64,000 bases of DNA from Mixta sp031457955 (GCF_031457955.1 NZ_JAVDXN010000007.1:144312-208311), one strand, 5' to 3'; numbered from the stretch's first letter, positions 51,239 to 60,984 are shown. Made by a program: numbers and translations. Notes: generated by a model not told the origin, from the sequence alone.

Positions 51239-52584
51239 ATAACCGTTTTCGTGGTCGCCTGTTCTGGAAGATATTATTTGGCTTTCTGCTGGTGTTTATT
51301 CTGATCAGCCAGCTGCTGTGGCTGGGATTTACTCTCTATGGCCGACACCGCGAACCGCCAGAGCATATCGCGACGCGGCGTATTGTTAATTTGCAGATGG
51401 CCTCTGCGGTATCGGTATTACAACATGGCGGCCTGCCTGCGCTGGACAATATGATGTCGGACTGGTCGCCCGGCGATCGGCGCTTTTTTTCCGTCACGCC
51501 GATGCCGATACCGCCGCAGGAAGTTTCACGCCAGCAGCTGAAGCCTTCTCTGTCGGGGCGCGGCTTTCCCGATCAGGTAATTGAATGGGTGACCGGCGCG
51601 GATGGCCAACAGTATCAGCTGCGCTATGACGTCAAGGGGCTGCGAGAAGACAGCGAAATGGGCGGCCCGCCGCGTAAGATCCTGAATATTCCTGAGCCGG
51701 TCTTCTGGTTTGCCGGGGTGATGGGGCTGCTGTTCAGCTCGCTGCTGGCCTGGAACCTGACGCGCCCGATGCGGCAATTACGCCTGGGCTTTACCCGCGT
51801 ATCGAATGGCGATCTCTCTGTTCGGCTTTATCCGCAGATGCGTCGTCGTCACGACGAGTTTTCCGTAGTGGCGCGTGACTTTGATGCGATGGTGGAGCGG
51901 CTGGCGGTGTTGGTTAAAGCGCGCGAAGAACTGCTGCATGATATCTCTCATGAGCTGCGTTCGCCGTTGGCGCGACTACAGCTGGCAACGGGGTTGGCGC
52001 GTCAGACGCCGGATTCGGTGAATGCGTCGCTGGATCGCATTGATGAAGAGGCGCGACGGCTGGATAAAATGATTGGCGAGCTGCTGACGCTGTCGCGCGC
52101 TGAGAATGAAAAGATGCCCGACGAGCAATATTTCGATCTTTATGGCCTGCTGGAAACGGTGGTGAACGATGCGCGTTATGAGGCGCAGCTTCCCGGCGTA
52201 GAGATTACGCTGGCGACTGAGGAAAACGCCGACTACACGGTCAAAGGCAACGCCGAATTAATCCGTCGGGCGATAGAAAATGTGGTGCGTAACGCGTTGC
52301 GCTATTCGGTGCAAGGGCAGGTGGTTAGCGTAACGTTACAACCAGAGGGCGGCTGGCTGACGATGCGCATAAGCGACAGCGGGCCGGGGGTGGATGCCGA
52401 CAAGCTTTCCAGCATTTTCGATCCTTTTGTACGCGTAAACTCGCCGATGCAGGGCAAAGGTTACGGTTTAGGGCTGTCGATTGTGCGTAAAGTGGTGCTG
52501 GCGCATCATGGCGAAGTTCAGGCATTGAACGGACGCAACGGCGGTTTAGAGATGATTATCCGTTTGCCGCACTGGCAAAGTTAA
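51235..52584 (+). CDS. CpxA-like sensor histidine kinase
   Basis: A 449-residue membrane kinase: TM1 about residues 10-33, a short periplasmic sensor of about 130 residues, TM2 about 160-180, HAMP, HisKA with His239 (HDISHELRSP), and an ATPase domain with N box NVVRNALRYS, G1 DSGPGVD and G2 GKGYGLGLSIV. It overlaps the regulator gene by ATGA. The layout is CpxA-like; the periplasmic part is Pro-rich (MPIPPQE) and its signal is unknown. With macAB next door, an envelope-stress or antimicrobial-peptide signal is a reasonable guess. Confidence 0.87.
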   Translation: MNNRFRGRLFWKILFGFLLVFILISQLLWLGFTLYGRHREPPEHIATRRIVNLQMASAVSVLQHGGLPALDNMMSDWSPGDRRFFSVTPMPIPPQEVSRQQLKPSLSGRGFPDQVIEWVTGADGQQYQLRYDVKGLREDSEMGGPPRKILNIPEPVFWFAGVMGLLFSSLLAWNLTRPMRQLRLGFTRVSNGDLSVRLYPQMRRRHDEFSVVARDFDAMVERLAVLVKAREELLHDISHELRSPLARLQLATGLARQTPDSVNASLDRIDEEARRLDKMIGELLTLSRAENEKMPDEQYFDLYGLLETVVNDARYEAQLPGVEITLATEENADYTVKGNAELIRRAIENVVRNALRYSVQGQVVSVTLQPEGGWLTMRISDSGPGVDADKLSSIFDPFVRVNSPMQGKGYGLGLSIVRKVVLAHHGEVQALNGRNGGLEMIIRLPHWQS

Positions 52585-52602
52585 TTTTCAGGTAACCACC
52601 AT

Positions 52603-52630
52603 AAAAAACGGCACCCGAAGGTGCCGTTTT
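52603..52630. terminator. Bidirectional terminator between the sensor kinase gene and crr
   Basis: ACGGCACC and GGTGCCGT pair around CGAA, flanked by six As on the left and four Ts on the right. It ends crr on the minus strand (six Ts) and the kinase gene on the plus strand. Confidence 0.85.
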
Positions 52631-52647
52631 ACTTCGCGTTTAAGCCG

Positions 52648-53151
52648 TTATTTCTTGATACGAATAACCGGCGTTTCGCCAACAACCACCTGACCGGTGA
52701 GCTTAGTCAGCTCTTTGATCTCATCCATATTCGAGATCACTACCGGCGTCAGGGTAGATTTTGCTTTCTCTTCCAGCAGCGGCAGATCAAACTCGATGAC
52801 CACGTCGCCTTTCTTCACTTTCTGGCCTTCTTCCGCGATGCGTTTGAAGCCTTCGCCTTTCAGCTCAACGGTATCAATACCGAAGTGAACAAACAGCTCA
52901 ATGCCGCTATCTGATTCGATAGAGAATGCATGGTTGGTTTCGAAAATTTTGCCGATGGTGCCATCAACCGGCGCAACCATTTTGTTGCCTGCTGGTTTAA
53001 TTGCGATGCCATCGCCAACGATTTTCTCCGCAAATACTACGTCTGGCACGTCTTCAATATTTACGATCTCACCAGACAGCGGGGCGACGATCTCAATGGT
53101 GCCAGATGCGCTTTCTGTTTTATCGCCAAAAAGTTTGGATAAAAAACCCAT
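52648..53151 (-). CDS. crr: Glucose-specific PTS enzyme IIA (Crr)
   Basis: EIIA-Glc (167 aa; E. coli 169) passes phosphate from HPr to EIICB-Glc and, by its phosphorylation state, controls adenylate cyclase and inducer exclusion. The phospho-His is in ELFVHFGIDTVEL; NIEDVPDVVFAEKIVGDGIAI is nearly identical to E. coli. It follows ptsI by 43 bases and ends on a terminator. Confidence 0.97.
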   Translation of the reverse strand: MGFLSKLFGDKTESASGTIEIVAPLSGEIVNIEDVPDVVFAEKIVGDGIAIKPAGNKMVAPVDGTIGKIFETNHAFSIESDSGIELFVHFGIDTVELKGEGFKRIAEEGQKVKKGDVVIEFDLPLLEEKAKSTLTPVVISNMDEIKELTKLTGQVVVGETPVIRIKK

Positions 53152-53194
53152 GATCTTCTCCTAAGCAGTAATGTTGGGCCAGCGTATCGCGGAA

Positions 53195-54922
53195 TCAGCA
53201 GAGTGTTTTTTCTTTAATGAACTTGTTGACCAGGTTCATCAACTCTTCCGCGGTCGGTTGAGCCAGAGCCTGCTCTGCTAATGCCTTCGCATCTTCGAAG
53301 TTCGTATTGCGGATGATCTTCTTGATGCGCGGGATAGAAATGGCACTCATGCTGAATTCATCCAGCCCCATTCCCAATAACAGTAGTGTAGCACGTTCAT
53401 CACCGGCCAGCTCACCACACATGCCGGTCCACTTGCCTTCGGCGTGAGATGCATCAATAACTTGCTTAATCAAACCAAGAACTGACGGCGTCATTGGGTT
53501 ATAAAGGTGCGAAATCAGCTCGTTACCGCGATCGACGGCCAGAGTATACTGCGTCAGATCGTTTGTCCCAATACTAAAGAAGTCCACCTCTTTCGCCAGA
53601 TGACGGGCGATAACGGCTGAAGCTGGCGTTTCCACCATAATGCCGACTTCAATGGTTTCGTCAAAGGCTTTGCCTTCTTCACGCAGCTGGGCTTTTAACA
53701 TCTCCAGCTCCGCTTTCAGGAAGCGCACTTCTTCAACGGAAATGATCATCGGGAACATAATGCGCAGCTTGCCAAAAGCAGAGGCGCGCAGGATAGCACG
53801 CAGCTGGGCATGCAGAATTTCTTTGCGATCCATGGCGATACGAATAGCGCGCCAGCCAAGGAACGGGTTCTCTTCTTTCGGCAGATTCATATACGGCAGG
53901 TCTTTATCACCGCCGATGTCCATGGTGCGGACGATAACCGCCTGAGAACCCATCGCTTCAGCAACGGCTTTGTAAGCCTGGAACTGCTCTTCTTCGGTTG
54001 GCAGCGCATCGCGATCCATAAACAGGAACTCGGTACGGTAGAGACCCACACACTCTGCGCCGTTACGCTCAGCGCCCGGGATATCACGCACGGTGCCGAT
54101 GTTAGCGCCAACTTCAACCTGATGTCCGTCCAGCGTAATCGCCGGCAGATCTTTCAGCTTAGCGAGTTCAGTTTTCTCGCTCAGATATTGATGCTGTACC
54201 GCTTTTAACTCTTCGATGACTTCAGCAGTCGGGTTAACGTAAACCTTGTTGTTAACGCCATCCAGAATCACATAATCATCGTTCTTAACGCGACTGGTGA
54301 CGTCACCGGTGCCAACAATGGCAGGCAGCTCAAGCGAACGCGCCATAATGGAGGTGTGTGAAGTACGGCCGCCAAGATCGGTAATGAAGCCCAGTACTTT
54401 TTTCAAATTCAGCTGTGCGGTTTCGGAAGGGGTCAGATCCTTCGCAACCAGCAGCACTTCGTCTTTAATCGCGCTCAGGTCGACAATATGCAGACCAAGA
54501 ATGTTTTGCAGCAGACGCTTACCGATATCGCGTACGTCGGCAGCACGTTCTTTCAGATATTCATCATCCAGCTCTTCCAGTGCTTTGGCCTGACCTTCAA
54601 TGACGCTATGGGTCGCGGCATCCGCCGTCGCCATTTCATCTTTAATCAGGCTGATGATTTCCTGCTCCAGCTCTTCGTCTTCCAGCAACATAATGTGGCC
54701 TTCGAAGATCGCTTCCTTTTCTTCGCCGAACGTCTCGCCCGCTTTAATTTTTATGGCTTCAAGCTGTTCAGCGGCTTTACCACGACCTTCAAGAAAGCGC
54801 GCCACTTCCTGATCAACCTGATCGGCAGAAATTTTCTTCCGGTTGATAACGATTTCATCTTCCTTCAGCAAAAGTGCTTTGCCGAAAGCGATACCCGGTG
54901 ATGCTAAAATGCCTGAAATCAT
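53195..54922 (-). CDS. ptsI: PTS enzyme I
   Basis: Enzyme I (575 aa, as E. coli) takes phosphate from PEP to a His and passes it to HPr. The active His lies in GGRTSHTSIMARSLELPA; the PEP-binding C-terminal half carries LPYMNLP...NPFLGWRAIR and the DFFSIGTNDLTQY signature. It sits between ptsH and crr in the classic ptsHI-crr order. Confidence 0.98.
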   Translation of the reverse strand: MISGILASPGIAFGKALLLKEDEIVINRKKISADQVDQEVARFLEGRGKAAEQLEAIKIKAGETFGEEKEAIFEGHIMLLEDEELEQEIISLIKDEMATADAATHSVIEGQAKALEELDDEYLKERAADVRDIGKRLLQNILGLHIVDLSAIKDEVLLVAKDLTPSETAQLNLKKVLGFITDLGGRTSHTSIMARSLELPAIVGTGDVTSRVKNDDYVILDGVNNKVYVNPTAEVIEELKAVQHQYLSEKTELAKLKDLPAITLDGHQVEVGANIGTVRDIPGAERNGAECVGLYRTEFLFMDRDALPTEEEQFQAYKAVAEAMGSQAVIVRTMDIGGDKDLPYMNLPKEENPFLGWRAIRIAMDRKEILHAQLRAILRASAFGKLRIMFPMIISVEEVRFLKAELEMLKAQLREEGKAFDETIEVGIMVETPASAVIARHLAKEVDFFSIGTNDLTQYTLAVDRGNELISHLYNPMTPSVLGLIKQVIDASHAEGKWTGMCGELAGDERATLLLLGMGLDEFSMSAISIPRIKKIIRNTNFEDAKALAEQALAQPTAEELMNLVNKFIKEKTLC

Positions 54923-55005
54923 AACTCTACCTTTATTATAACGATGCCTACCAGGCGAAACGAGGTGCCAGGATCCTGCGGAACCGTACTTTACGGATGC
55001 AACAA

Positions 55006-55024
55006 CGCGGACATAATGTCCGCG
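55006..55024. promoter_or_regulatory. Perfect palindrome in the ptsH-ptsI gap
   Basis: CGCGGACAT and ATGTCCGCG pair perfectly around one A in the 156-base gap between ptsH and ptsI. It could be an mRNA hairpin that sets the HPr to enzyme I ratio or an operator; no T tract follows. Confidence 0.5.
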
Positions 55025-55078
55025 ATCAATATGTTTGCACTCAGTTGCCTGATGAAACGGTTTTCGGCGGCTGGACGA

Positions 55079-55336
55079 TTACTCGAGTTCAGCCATCAAT
55101 TTAACCAGGTGCTCAACGGCCTGCTGCTCATCTTCACCTTCAGCAGACAGCGTCACCACGGTTCCCTGAGTCAGACCCAAAGTTTGCAGCTTGAACAGGC
55201 TTTTCGCACTGGCAGATTTACCATTGGACGTCACAGTGATTTCTGAGGCAAAAGCTTTTGCTTCTTTAACGAACTGAGCAGCCGGACGAGTATGCAGGCC
55301 ATTAGGTGCGGTGATGGTAACTTCTTGCTGGAACAT
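55079..55336 (-). CDS. ptsH: Phosphocarrier protein HPr
   Basis: HPr (85 aa, as E. coli) carries phosphate on His15 (PNGLHTRPAAQF) from enzyme I to sugar-specific EIIA proteins. Ser46-equivalent region KSASAKSLF is conserved. First gene of ptsHI-crr; a Cra-like box lies about 217 bases upstream. Confidence 0.98.
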   Translation of the reverse strand: MFQQEVTITAPNGLHTRPAAQFVKEAKAFASEITVTSNGKSASAKSLFKLQTLGLTQGTVVTLSAEGEDEQQAVEHLVKLMAELE

Positions 55337-55552
55337 TATGTTTCCCCAACTTAATTAGGTTTGGTGTTTTGTCTCTAAAGTCTAGCCTGGCGGCGAAACT
55401 TTAGCCTGTGAAGGTCGCGCTGGTTCGAGTACGGGACTCACCAAAAAATGCGCAATTAAGGTATGAGAGCGGACGGGGCAAAAAAACAGGGGTTTTCGCT
55501 TCGCTGCTCTACTCCTCATTATGCCGCGTGTTGCGCTATTCCGCCAAATCAG

Positions 55553-55566
55553 TAAATCGATTCAGC
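55553..55566 (-). promoter_or_regulatory. Cra (FruR)-like operator upstream of ptsH
   Basis: On the minus strand the site reads GCTGAATCGATTTA, close to the Cra consensus (GCTGAAnCGnTTCA) and very similar to the known Cra site before E. coli ptsH. It suggests control of ptsHI by glycolytic flux. Confidence 0.65.
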
Positions 55567-55682
55567 TTGATCCAGTTCAAACCGTGATTAATTTTGCGGT
55601 TCGAAATAATGTCAGCTTAAATACCAGAGCTACCAGAGTGAATCAATGTCAGGGGTGGTAAAAATTTGAAGTGCGCCACAAA

Positions 55683-55712
55683 AAAGCACCTCGGAAGGCG
55701 CTTTTTGCGACA
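55683..55712 (-). terminator. Terminator after cysK
   Basis: AGCGCCT and AGGTGCT pair (with one G-T pair) around TCCG and run into six Ts on the minus strand, directly after cysK. Confidence 0.75.
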
Positions 55713-55732
55713 ATACAGACATCCTGGCACTA

Positions 55733-56701
55733 CTATTGCAGTTCTTTTTCGCTAAACAGGTCGGCAAACAGTGCAGTACTCAGATAGCGCTCGCCGGAAG
55801 AGGGCAGGATAACAACGATATTTTTATTGGCGTAGGCTTCGTCTTCCTGCAGCTTGAGTGCGGCGGCAACGGCGGCGCCAGAGGAGATACCGGCCAGAAT
55901 GCCTTCCTCATCCATCAGGCGACGGGCAGTGGAAATCGACTCCTCGTTAGTGATCGCCACCACTTTATCCACCAGACTAAGGTCAAGGTTGCCAGGGATA
56001 AAGCCTGCGCCGATGCCCTGGATTTTATGCGGGCCGGGTTTCACTTCCTGTCCCGCCAGCGTCTGAGCGATAACCGGTGAATCGGTCGGCTCCACCGCGA
56101 CGGCGATTAAATCTTTTTTGCCTTTGGTATTTTTAATGTAACGCGCTACGCCGGTTAGCGTGCCGCCGGTGCCGACGCCAGAAATAAACACGTCAACCTG
56201 ACCGTCGGTATCTTCCCAGATTTCAGGACCGGTGGTTTTTTCATGAATTTCCGGGTTCGCCGGGTTACTGAACTGCTGCAGCATCAGAAATCTATCCGGA
56301 TCGCTGGCAACAATCTCTTCTGCTTTAGCAATCGCGCCTTTCATGCCTTTTGCGCCTTCGGTTAACATCAGGCTGGCACCCAGCGCCTTCAGCAGTTTAC
56401 GACGTTCAACCGACATGGTTTCCGGCATGGTTAGCGTGAGTTTATAACCACGGGCTGCCGCGACATAAGCCAGCGCAATGCCGGTGTTGCCGCTGGTAGG
56501 TTCAACCAGCTCTACGCCCGGTTTCAGAATTCCGCGCTTTTCTGCGTCCCAAATCATATTGGCACCGATACGGCATTTAACGCTGAAACTGGGATTGCGT
56601 GACTCAATCTTCGCCAGAATGCGTCCATTGCCGATGCGGTTCAGACGAACCAGCGGCGTATGACCGATTGTCAAAGAGTTGTCTTCATAAATCTTACTCA
56701 T
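55733..56701 (-). CDS. cysK: Cysteine synthase A
   Basis: The main O-acetylserine sulfhydrylase (322 aa; E. coli 323), forming cysteine from O-acetylserine and sulfide; it binds CysE in the cysteine synthase complex. PLP Lys42 is in NPSFSVKCRIG, the substrate loop TSGNTGIALAYV and the C-terminal SSGERYLST are clear. A -10 (TATACT, 56784-56779 on the minus strand) with a poor -35 fits a CysB-activated promoter. It lies beside cysZ as in E. coli. Confidence 0.97.
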   Translation of the reverse strand: MSKIYEDNSLTIGHTPLVRLNRIGNGRILAKIESRNPSFSVKCRIGANMIWDAEKRGILKPGVELVEPTSGNTGIALAYVAAARGYKLTLTMPETMSVERRKLLKALGASLMLTEGAKGMKGAIAKAEEIVASDPDRFLMLQQFSNPANPEIHEKTTGPEIWEDTDGQVDVFISGVGTGGTLTGVARYIKNTKGKKDLIAVAVEPTDSPVIAQTLAGQEVKPGPHKIQGIGAGFIPGNLDLSLVDKVVAITNEESISTARRLMDEEGILAGISSGAAVAAALKLQEDEAYANKNIVVILPSSGERYLSTALFADLFSEKELQ

Positions 56702-56856
56702 AGCCTGTCCTTAACTGTATGAATTTCAGGGAACCGTGAAAGCATACCTTTTCCATTTTCGCAAGGAAGGAAGGAAATAGTATATGTATATGTTTAGCTG
56801 AAATAAGCCTTTGCAAAAATGCATAAGATAGGTGCATAGCGGCCGCCAGCAGATCG

Positions 56857-57639
56857 TTACCGGTTTATATCCGTGGAGCGCACCGCCTGCGTACCCAACT
56901 GATTGCGATAGCGATCGACCCACATTGCCGTTGCGCCGCAGACCGCCACCGGCATAATCGCCAGATTGACCAGCGGGATCATGGTAAACAGGCTCACCAG
57001 CGCGCCGAACTGCATATTCGCCGTTTTATGCTGACGCAGCGCGCCGCGCATGGCCTGAAAGCTGACCTTATGATTATCAAAAGGATAGTCGCAGTATTGA
57101 ATCGCCAGCATCCAGGCGCTAAACAAAAACCACAGCACCGGCGCGACGGTTTGTCCGAAACCAGGAATAAAGTAAAGCAGCAACAGCCCCAGCGCGCGCG
57201 GTAAATACCAGGCAAGTTTTTGCCATTCACGCTTCATGATGCGCGGAATATCTTTTATCAGCGCCAGCCAGCCGCTGTCAGGCATGGGATGGCCGGTCAG
57301 TCGTCCTTCCAGCTGTTCCGCCAGCAGGCCGCAGAAGGGCGCGGCGATCAAGTTAGCAATGGTGGAAAAAAAGTAGCTGAACACCAGCACAATCGACAGC
57401 ACGGTCAGCGGCCAGAGCAGATAGCTTAACCACTGTAGCCAGTCAGGCACATGCGATATCACGCGGGGAATCCATTCACTGAGGCGGTAAAACAGCCAGG
57501 TAAAGGCGCCACCGAGCAAAATAATATTCACCAACAGGGGAATAATAACGAAACGACGAATGCCCGGCAGGCGGATCAGTTTCCAACCCTGAGCGAAGTA
57601 GTGAATACCATTATATGAAGCGGGTTGAACCGTGGCCAT
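56857..57639 (-). CDS. cysZ: Sulfate permease CysZ
   Basis: An inner-membrane sulfate importer (260 aa; E. coli 253). It has hydrophobic segments at about 30-53, 68-92, 140-165 and 205-235 and the conserved GWKLIRLPGIRRFVIIPLL start and QYCDYPFDNHK block. Divergent from zipA and upstream of cysK, as in E. coli. Confidence 0.94.
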   Translation of the reverse strand: MATVQPASYNGIHYFAQGWKLIRLPGIRRFVIIPLLVNIILLGGAFTWLFYRLSEWIPRVISHVPDWLQWLSYLLWPLTVLSIVLVFSYFFSTIANLIAAPFCGLLAEQLEGRLTGHPMPDSGWLALIKDIPRIMKREWQKLAWYLPRALGLLLLYFIPGFGQTVAPVLWFLFSAWMLAIQYCDYPFDNHKVSFQAMRGALRQHKTANMQFGALVSLFTMIPLVNLAIMPVAVCGATAMWVDRYRNQLGTQAVRSTDINR

Positions 57640-57857
57640 CGACAGTTTTTCTCCTCTGTTTAGCAGGCCAGGCTATCATAACCTGGCTTTTTGCGGTTAC
57701 CAGTTGCCTTTTGGCTGAAAAAACAGCAAAAAAGCGGGATGGCTCTATCTTATTTGTCAGAAAAGCCGGTGCAGACTTGCACTTGTTTAGCGGGACAAAT
57801 ACAGTTAGAGGATAAAGTTTGCCGTGGTGGCAAGGTATTGGAACAACAGAGAATACA

Positions 57858-58889
57858 ATGATGCAGGATTTGCGTCTGATATTAATCGTTGTTGGCGCGA
57901 TCGCCATAATAGCGCTGCTGCTTCACGGGCTGTGGACCAGCCGTAAAGAGCGCTCATCTGTGTTTCGCGATCGCCCGCACAAGCGTTTAAAACAGGATCA
58001 AGAAGAGAGCCTGACCGAAGAGGACGTCAATGGTGTGGGTGAAGTTCGGGTCCGACGTACGCCGACAAAATCTTCACATAATGAACCCTCTTTTGATGGA
58101 TTTAGCGCAGAAGACGAAGAGCCCGCGCCACGTCCCGCTGCGCCTAAGCCGCAGCCTACGCGTTCGGCGGTGCCGGTAGCGCCGCAGCCGGAACGCGATC
58201 CGCTGTTTGACGGCGAGCCTTCCGTTGCGGTTGAACATGAGCCTGTTGAGCCGCGTCCGCAAAGCGCGCCTCAGCCAGCGACCCCGCGCGTACAGCCGCC
58301 TGTGCGTCAGGCGGAAACGCCGGTGCAAAAGCCTGTCGATCCTTTACTTGATGATGAACCGCAGTGGCTGGATGATGATGACGAGCCGGTTATCACCGTT
58401 GCCAGCGAGGCGCCAGCGGCGTCGGTAGCAGCAGAGCCTGCGCCGCAGCCGCGTGAAGAAGCGCGTCGCAAAGAGACAGTGCTGGTGTTGCATGTCGCGG
58501 CCCATGCCGGTGGCGAATTAAACGGAGAAAGCCTGCTGCAGGGCGTGTTGCAGGCGGGTTTCCAGTTTGGTGAAATGAATATTTTCCATCGTCATTTAAG
58601 TCCGGCAGGCAGCGGCCCGGTGCTGTTCAGCCTGGCGAATATGGTGAAACCGGGCTCTTTTAACCCGGATGCCATGTCTGACTTTTCCACGCCTGGCGTC
58701 TCTATTTTTATGATGGTGCCTTCCTATGGCGATCCACATCAAAACTTTAAGTTAATGCTGCAGTCGGCGCAGCGTATCGCTGACGATGTCGGCGGCGTGG
58801 TGCTGGATGATGAGCGTCGTATGATGACGCCGCAAAAACTGGAAACCTATAAGGCGCGCATTCGCGACGTGGTCGACGCGAACGCCTGA
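57858..58889 (+). CDS. zipA: Cell division protein ZipA
   Basis: ZipA tethers FtsZ to the membrane at the divisome. It is 343 residues (E. coli 328). Layout: N-terminal membrane anchor (MMQDLRLILIVVGAIAI, residues 1-26), a charged stretch, a Pro/Gln/Ala-rich linker (about 75-200) and the C-terminal FtsZ-binding domain (from about 205; NIFHRHLSPAGSGPVLFSLANM). The ATG at 57858 equals the E. coli start; 13 upstream codons are rejected. Confidence 0.96.
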   Translation: MMQDLRLILIVVGAIAIIALLLHGLWTSRKERSSVFRDRPHKRLKQDQEESLTEEDVNGVGEVRVRRTPTKSSHNEPSFDGFSAEDEEPAPRPAAPKPQPTRSAVPVAPQPERDPLFDGEPSVAVEHEPVEPRPQSAPQPATPRVQPPVRQAETPVQKPVDPLLDDEPQWLDDDDEPVITVASEAPAASVAAEPAPQPREEARRKETVLVLHVAAHAGGELNGESLLQGVLQAGFQFGEMNIFHRHLSPAGSGPVLFSLANMVKPGSFNPDAMSDFSTPGVSIFMMVPSYGDPHQNFKLMLQSAQRIADDVGGVVLDDERRMMTPQKLETYKARIRDVVDANA

Positions 58890-58914
58890 TAGCCGGTTCC
58901 CGCTTTGTTCCCTG

Positions 58915-58941
58915 AACCCCCGCTTGTCGGGGGTTTTCTTT
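58915..58941 (+). terminator. Terminator between zipA and ligA
   Basis: AACCCCCG and CGGGGGTT pair around CTTGT and run into TTCTTTCT. It lies 25 bases after zipA and just before the ligA start. Confidence 0.8.
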
Positions 58942-58956
58942 CTCTGATGGTGCGTT

Positions 58957-60984
58957 ATGGAATCCGTACAAGAAAAAATCACTGAGCTGCGAACCACGCT
59001 TCGTCATCACGAATATCTGTATCACGTGCTGGACACGCCGGAAATTCCCGATGCGGAATACGATCGCCTGATGCGCGAACTGCGTACGCTGGAAGAGCAG
59101 CACCCCGATCTCATCACGCCCGACTCACCCACCCAGCGCGTAGGTGCCGCGCCGCTAACCGCTTTTGAGCAGGTACGTCACGAAGTGCCGATGCTCTCGC
59201 TGGATAACGTTTTCGACGAAACGGGTTACCTCGCGTTTAATAAGCGCGTGCAGGATCGGCTGAAAAGCAGCGACGATATTACCTTTTGCTGCGAGCTGAA
59301 GCTGGATGGGCTGGCGGTCAGCCTGCTGTATGAAGATGGCCTGCTGGTGCGGGCCGCCACGCGTGGCGACGGCACGACCGGGGAAAACATCACTACCAAC
59401 GTACGCACTATCCGCGCCATTCCGCTGCGTCTTAAAGGGGATAACATCCCGGCACGGCTGGAAGTGCGTGGCGAAGTGTTTATGAATCAGGCTGGTTTCG
59501 AAAAGCTAAACGCCGAAGCGCGTCGCACCGGTGGGAAGATTTTCGCCAATCCACGTAATGCGGCGGCGGGATCGCTGCGTCAGCTTGATCCGCGTATCAC
59601 CGCGAAGCGTCCGTTAACCTTCTTCTGTTATGGCATCGGGCTGGTGGAAGGGGGAGAGCTGCCGCACAGTCACTGGGAACGCTTGCAGCAGTTTAAGGCC
59701 TGGGGCATTCCGGTCAGCGATCGTATTCGCCGCCTTCACAGCGCGGAAGAGGTGCTGGATTTCTATCATCAGGTAGAACGCGACCGCCCGCAGCTTGGTT
59801 TTGATATTGATGGCGTGGTAATCAAAGTTGATTCGCAAGAGTTGCAGGAGCGGCTGGGCTTTGTAGCCCGTGCGCCGCGTTGGGCCATCGCCTTTAAGTT
59901 TCCGGCGCAGGAGCAGCTTACCCACGTACGTGACGTTGAGTTTCAGGTGGGTCGTACCGGTGCGATTACGCCGGTGGCGCGCCTGGAGCCGGTACAGGTG
60001 GCGGGCGTGCTGGTCAGCAACGCGACATTGCATAATGCCGATGAAATCGCGCGCCTTGGCCTACGTATTGGCGATCGCGTGGTGATTCGCCGCGCAGGCG
60101 ATGTGATCCCGCAGGTGGTCAATGTGGTGGAATCCGAACGTCCTGACGATACGCGCGAAATCACCTTCCCCAGCCACTGCCCGGTGTGCGGCTCGGACGT
60201 GGAACGTGTTGAGGGCGAGGCGGTAACTCGCTGCACCGGCGGCCTGATCTGTGGCGCGCAGCGTAAAGAAGCGCTGAAGCATTTTGTCTCGCGGCGTGCG
60301 CTGGATGTTGAAGGCATGGGCGATAAAATTATCGATCAGCTGGTGGAAAAAGAGTATGTCAAAACGCCTGCCGATCTGTTCCGTCTCAGCGCCGGGCTGC
60401 TGACCGGTCTGGATCGTATGGGGCCTAAATCGGCGCAAAATGTGGTCGATGCGCTTGAAAAGGCGAAAAGTACCACGCTGCCGCGTTTTCTCTATGCGTT
60501 AGGCATTCGCGAAGTCGGCGAGGCAACCGCGGTTAACCTGGCGAACCATTTCGGCTCGCTGGAAAAGATTATGGATGCCGATCTGGATGCGCTGATTGCG
60601 GTGCAGGATGTGGGCAAAATCGTCGCCTCACACGTGCGCAACTTTATGGAAGAAGAGAGCAACCGCGAGGTAATTCGCCAGCTGGTTGAGGAGATGGGTA
60701 TCCATTGGCCGGCCATCACGCTGGTGAATGTCGAAGAGCTGGATAACCCGTTTGCCGGTAAAACCGTGGTGCTGACCGGTTCGCTAAGCATCATGTCGCG
60801 CGATGAAGCGAAAGAGCGTTTAACGGCGCTGGGCGCCAAAGTCAGCGGCAGCGTATCGAAGAAAACCGATCTGGTGATTGCGGGTGAAGCCGCAGGCTCC
60901 AAGCTGGCGAAGGCGCAGGAGCTGGGCATCGAGGTGATTGACGAAGCAGAAATGATTCGCCTGCTGGATAGCCAGAATGGATAA
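58957..60984 (+). CDS. ligA: NAD-dependent DNA ligase
   Basis: LigA (675 aa; E. coli 671) seals nicks in replication and repair using NAD+. Domains: Ia with the YHVLDTPEIPDAEYDRL NMN site, adenylation with Lys115 (ELKLDG), OB fold (about 320-400), a four-Cys zinc finger (CPVCGSD ... C ... C, about 408-433), helix-hairpin-helix repeats (about 450-590) and a C-terminal BRCT domain. It overlaps ypeB by eight bases. Confidence 0.98.
   Translation: MESVQEKITELRTTLRHHEYLYHVLDTPEIPDAEYDRLMRELRTLEEQHPDLITPDSPTQRVGAAPLTAFEQVRHEVPMLSLDNVFDETGYLAFNKRVQDRLKSSDDITFCCELKLDGLAVSLLYEDGLLVRAATRGDGTTGENITTNVRTIRAIPLRLKGDNIPARLEVRGEVFMNQAGFEKLNAEARRTGGKIFANPRNAAAGSLRQLDPRITAKRPLTFFCYGIGLVEGGELPHSHWERLQQFKAWGIPVSDRIRRLHSAEEVLDFYHQVERDRPQLGFDIDGVVIKVDSQELQERLGFVARAPRWAIAFKFPAQEQLTHVRDVEFQVGRTGAITPVARLEPVQVAGVLVSNATLHNADEIARLGLRIGDRVVIRRAGDVIPQVVNVVESERPDDTREITFPSHCPVCGSDVERVEGEAVTRCTGGLICGAQRKEALKHFVSRRALDVEGMGDKIIDQLVEKEYVKTPADLFRLSAGLLTGLDRMGPKSAQNVVDALEKAKSTTLPRFLYALGIREVGEATAVNLANHFGSLEKIMDADLDALIAVQDVGKIVASHVRNFMEEESNREVIRQLVEEMGIHWPAITLVNVEELDNPFAGKTVVLTGSLSIMSRDEAKERLTALGAKVSGSVSKKTDLVIAGEAAGSKLAKAQELGIEVIDEAEMIRLLDSQNG

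Larger units (their letters stand above)
55337..55732. other. ptsH promoter region and cysK end
   Basis: About 400 bases holding ptsH promoters. A Cra-like box is at 55553-55566 and the cysK terminator at 55683-55712. A CRP site is expected for ptsH, but I could not place one with confidence. Confidence 0.5.
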
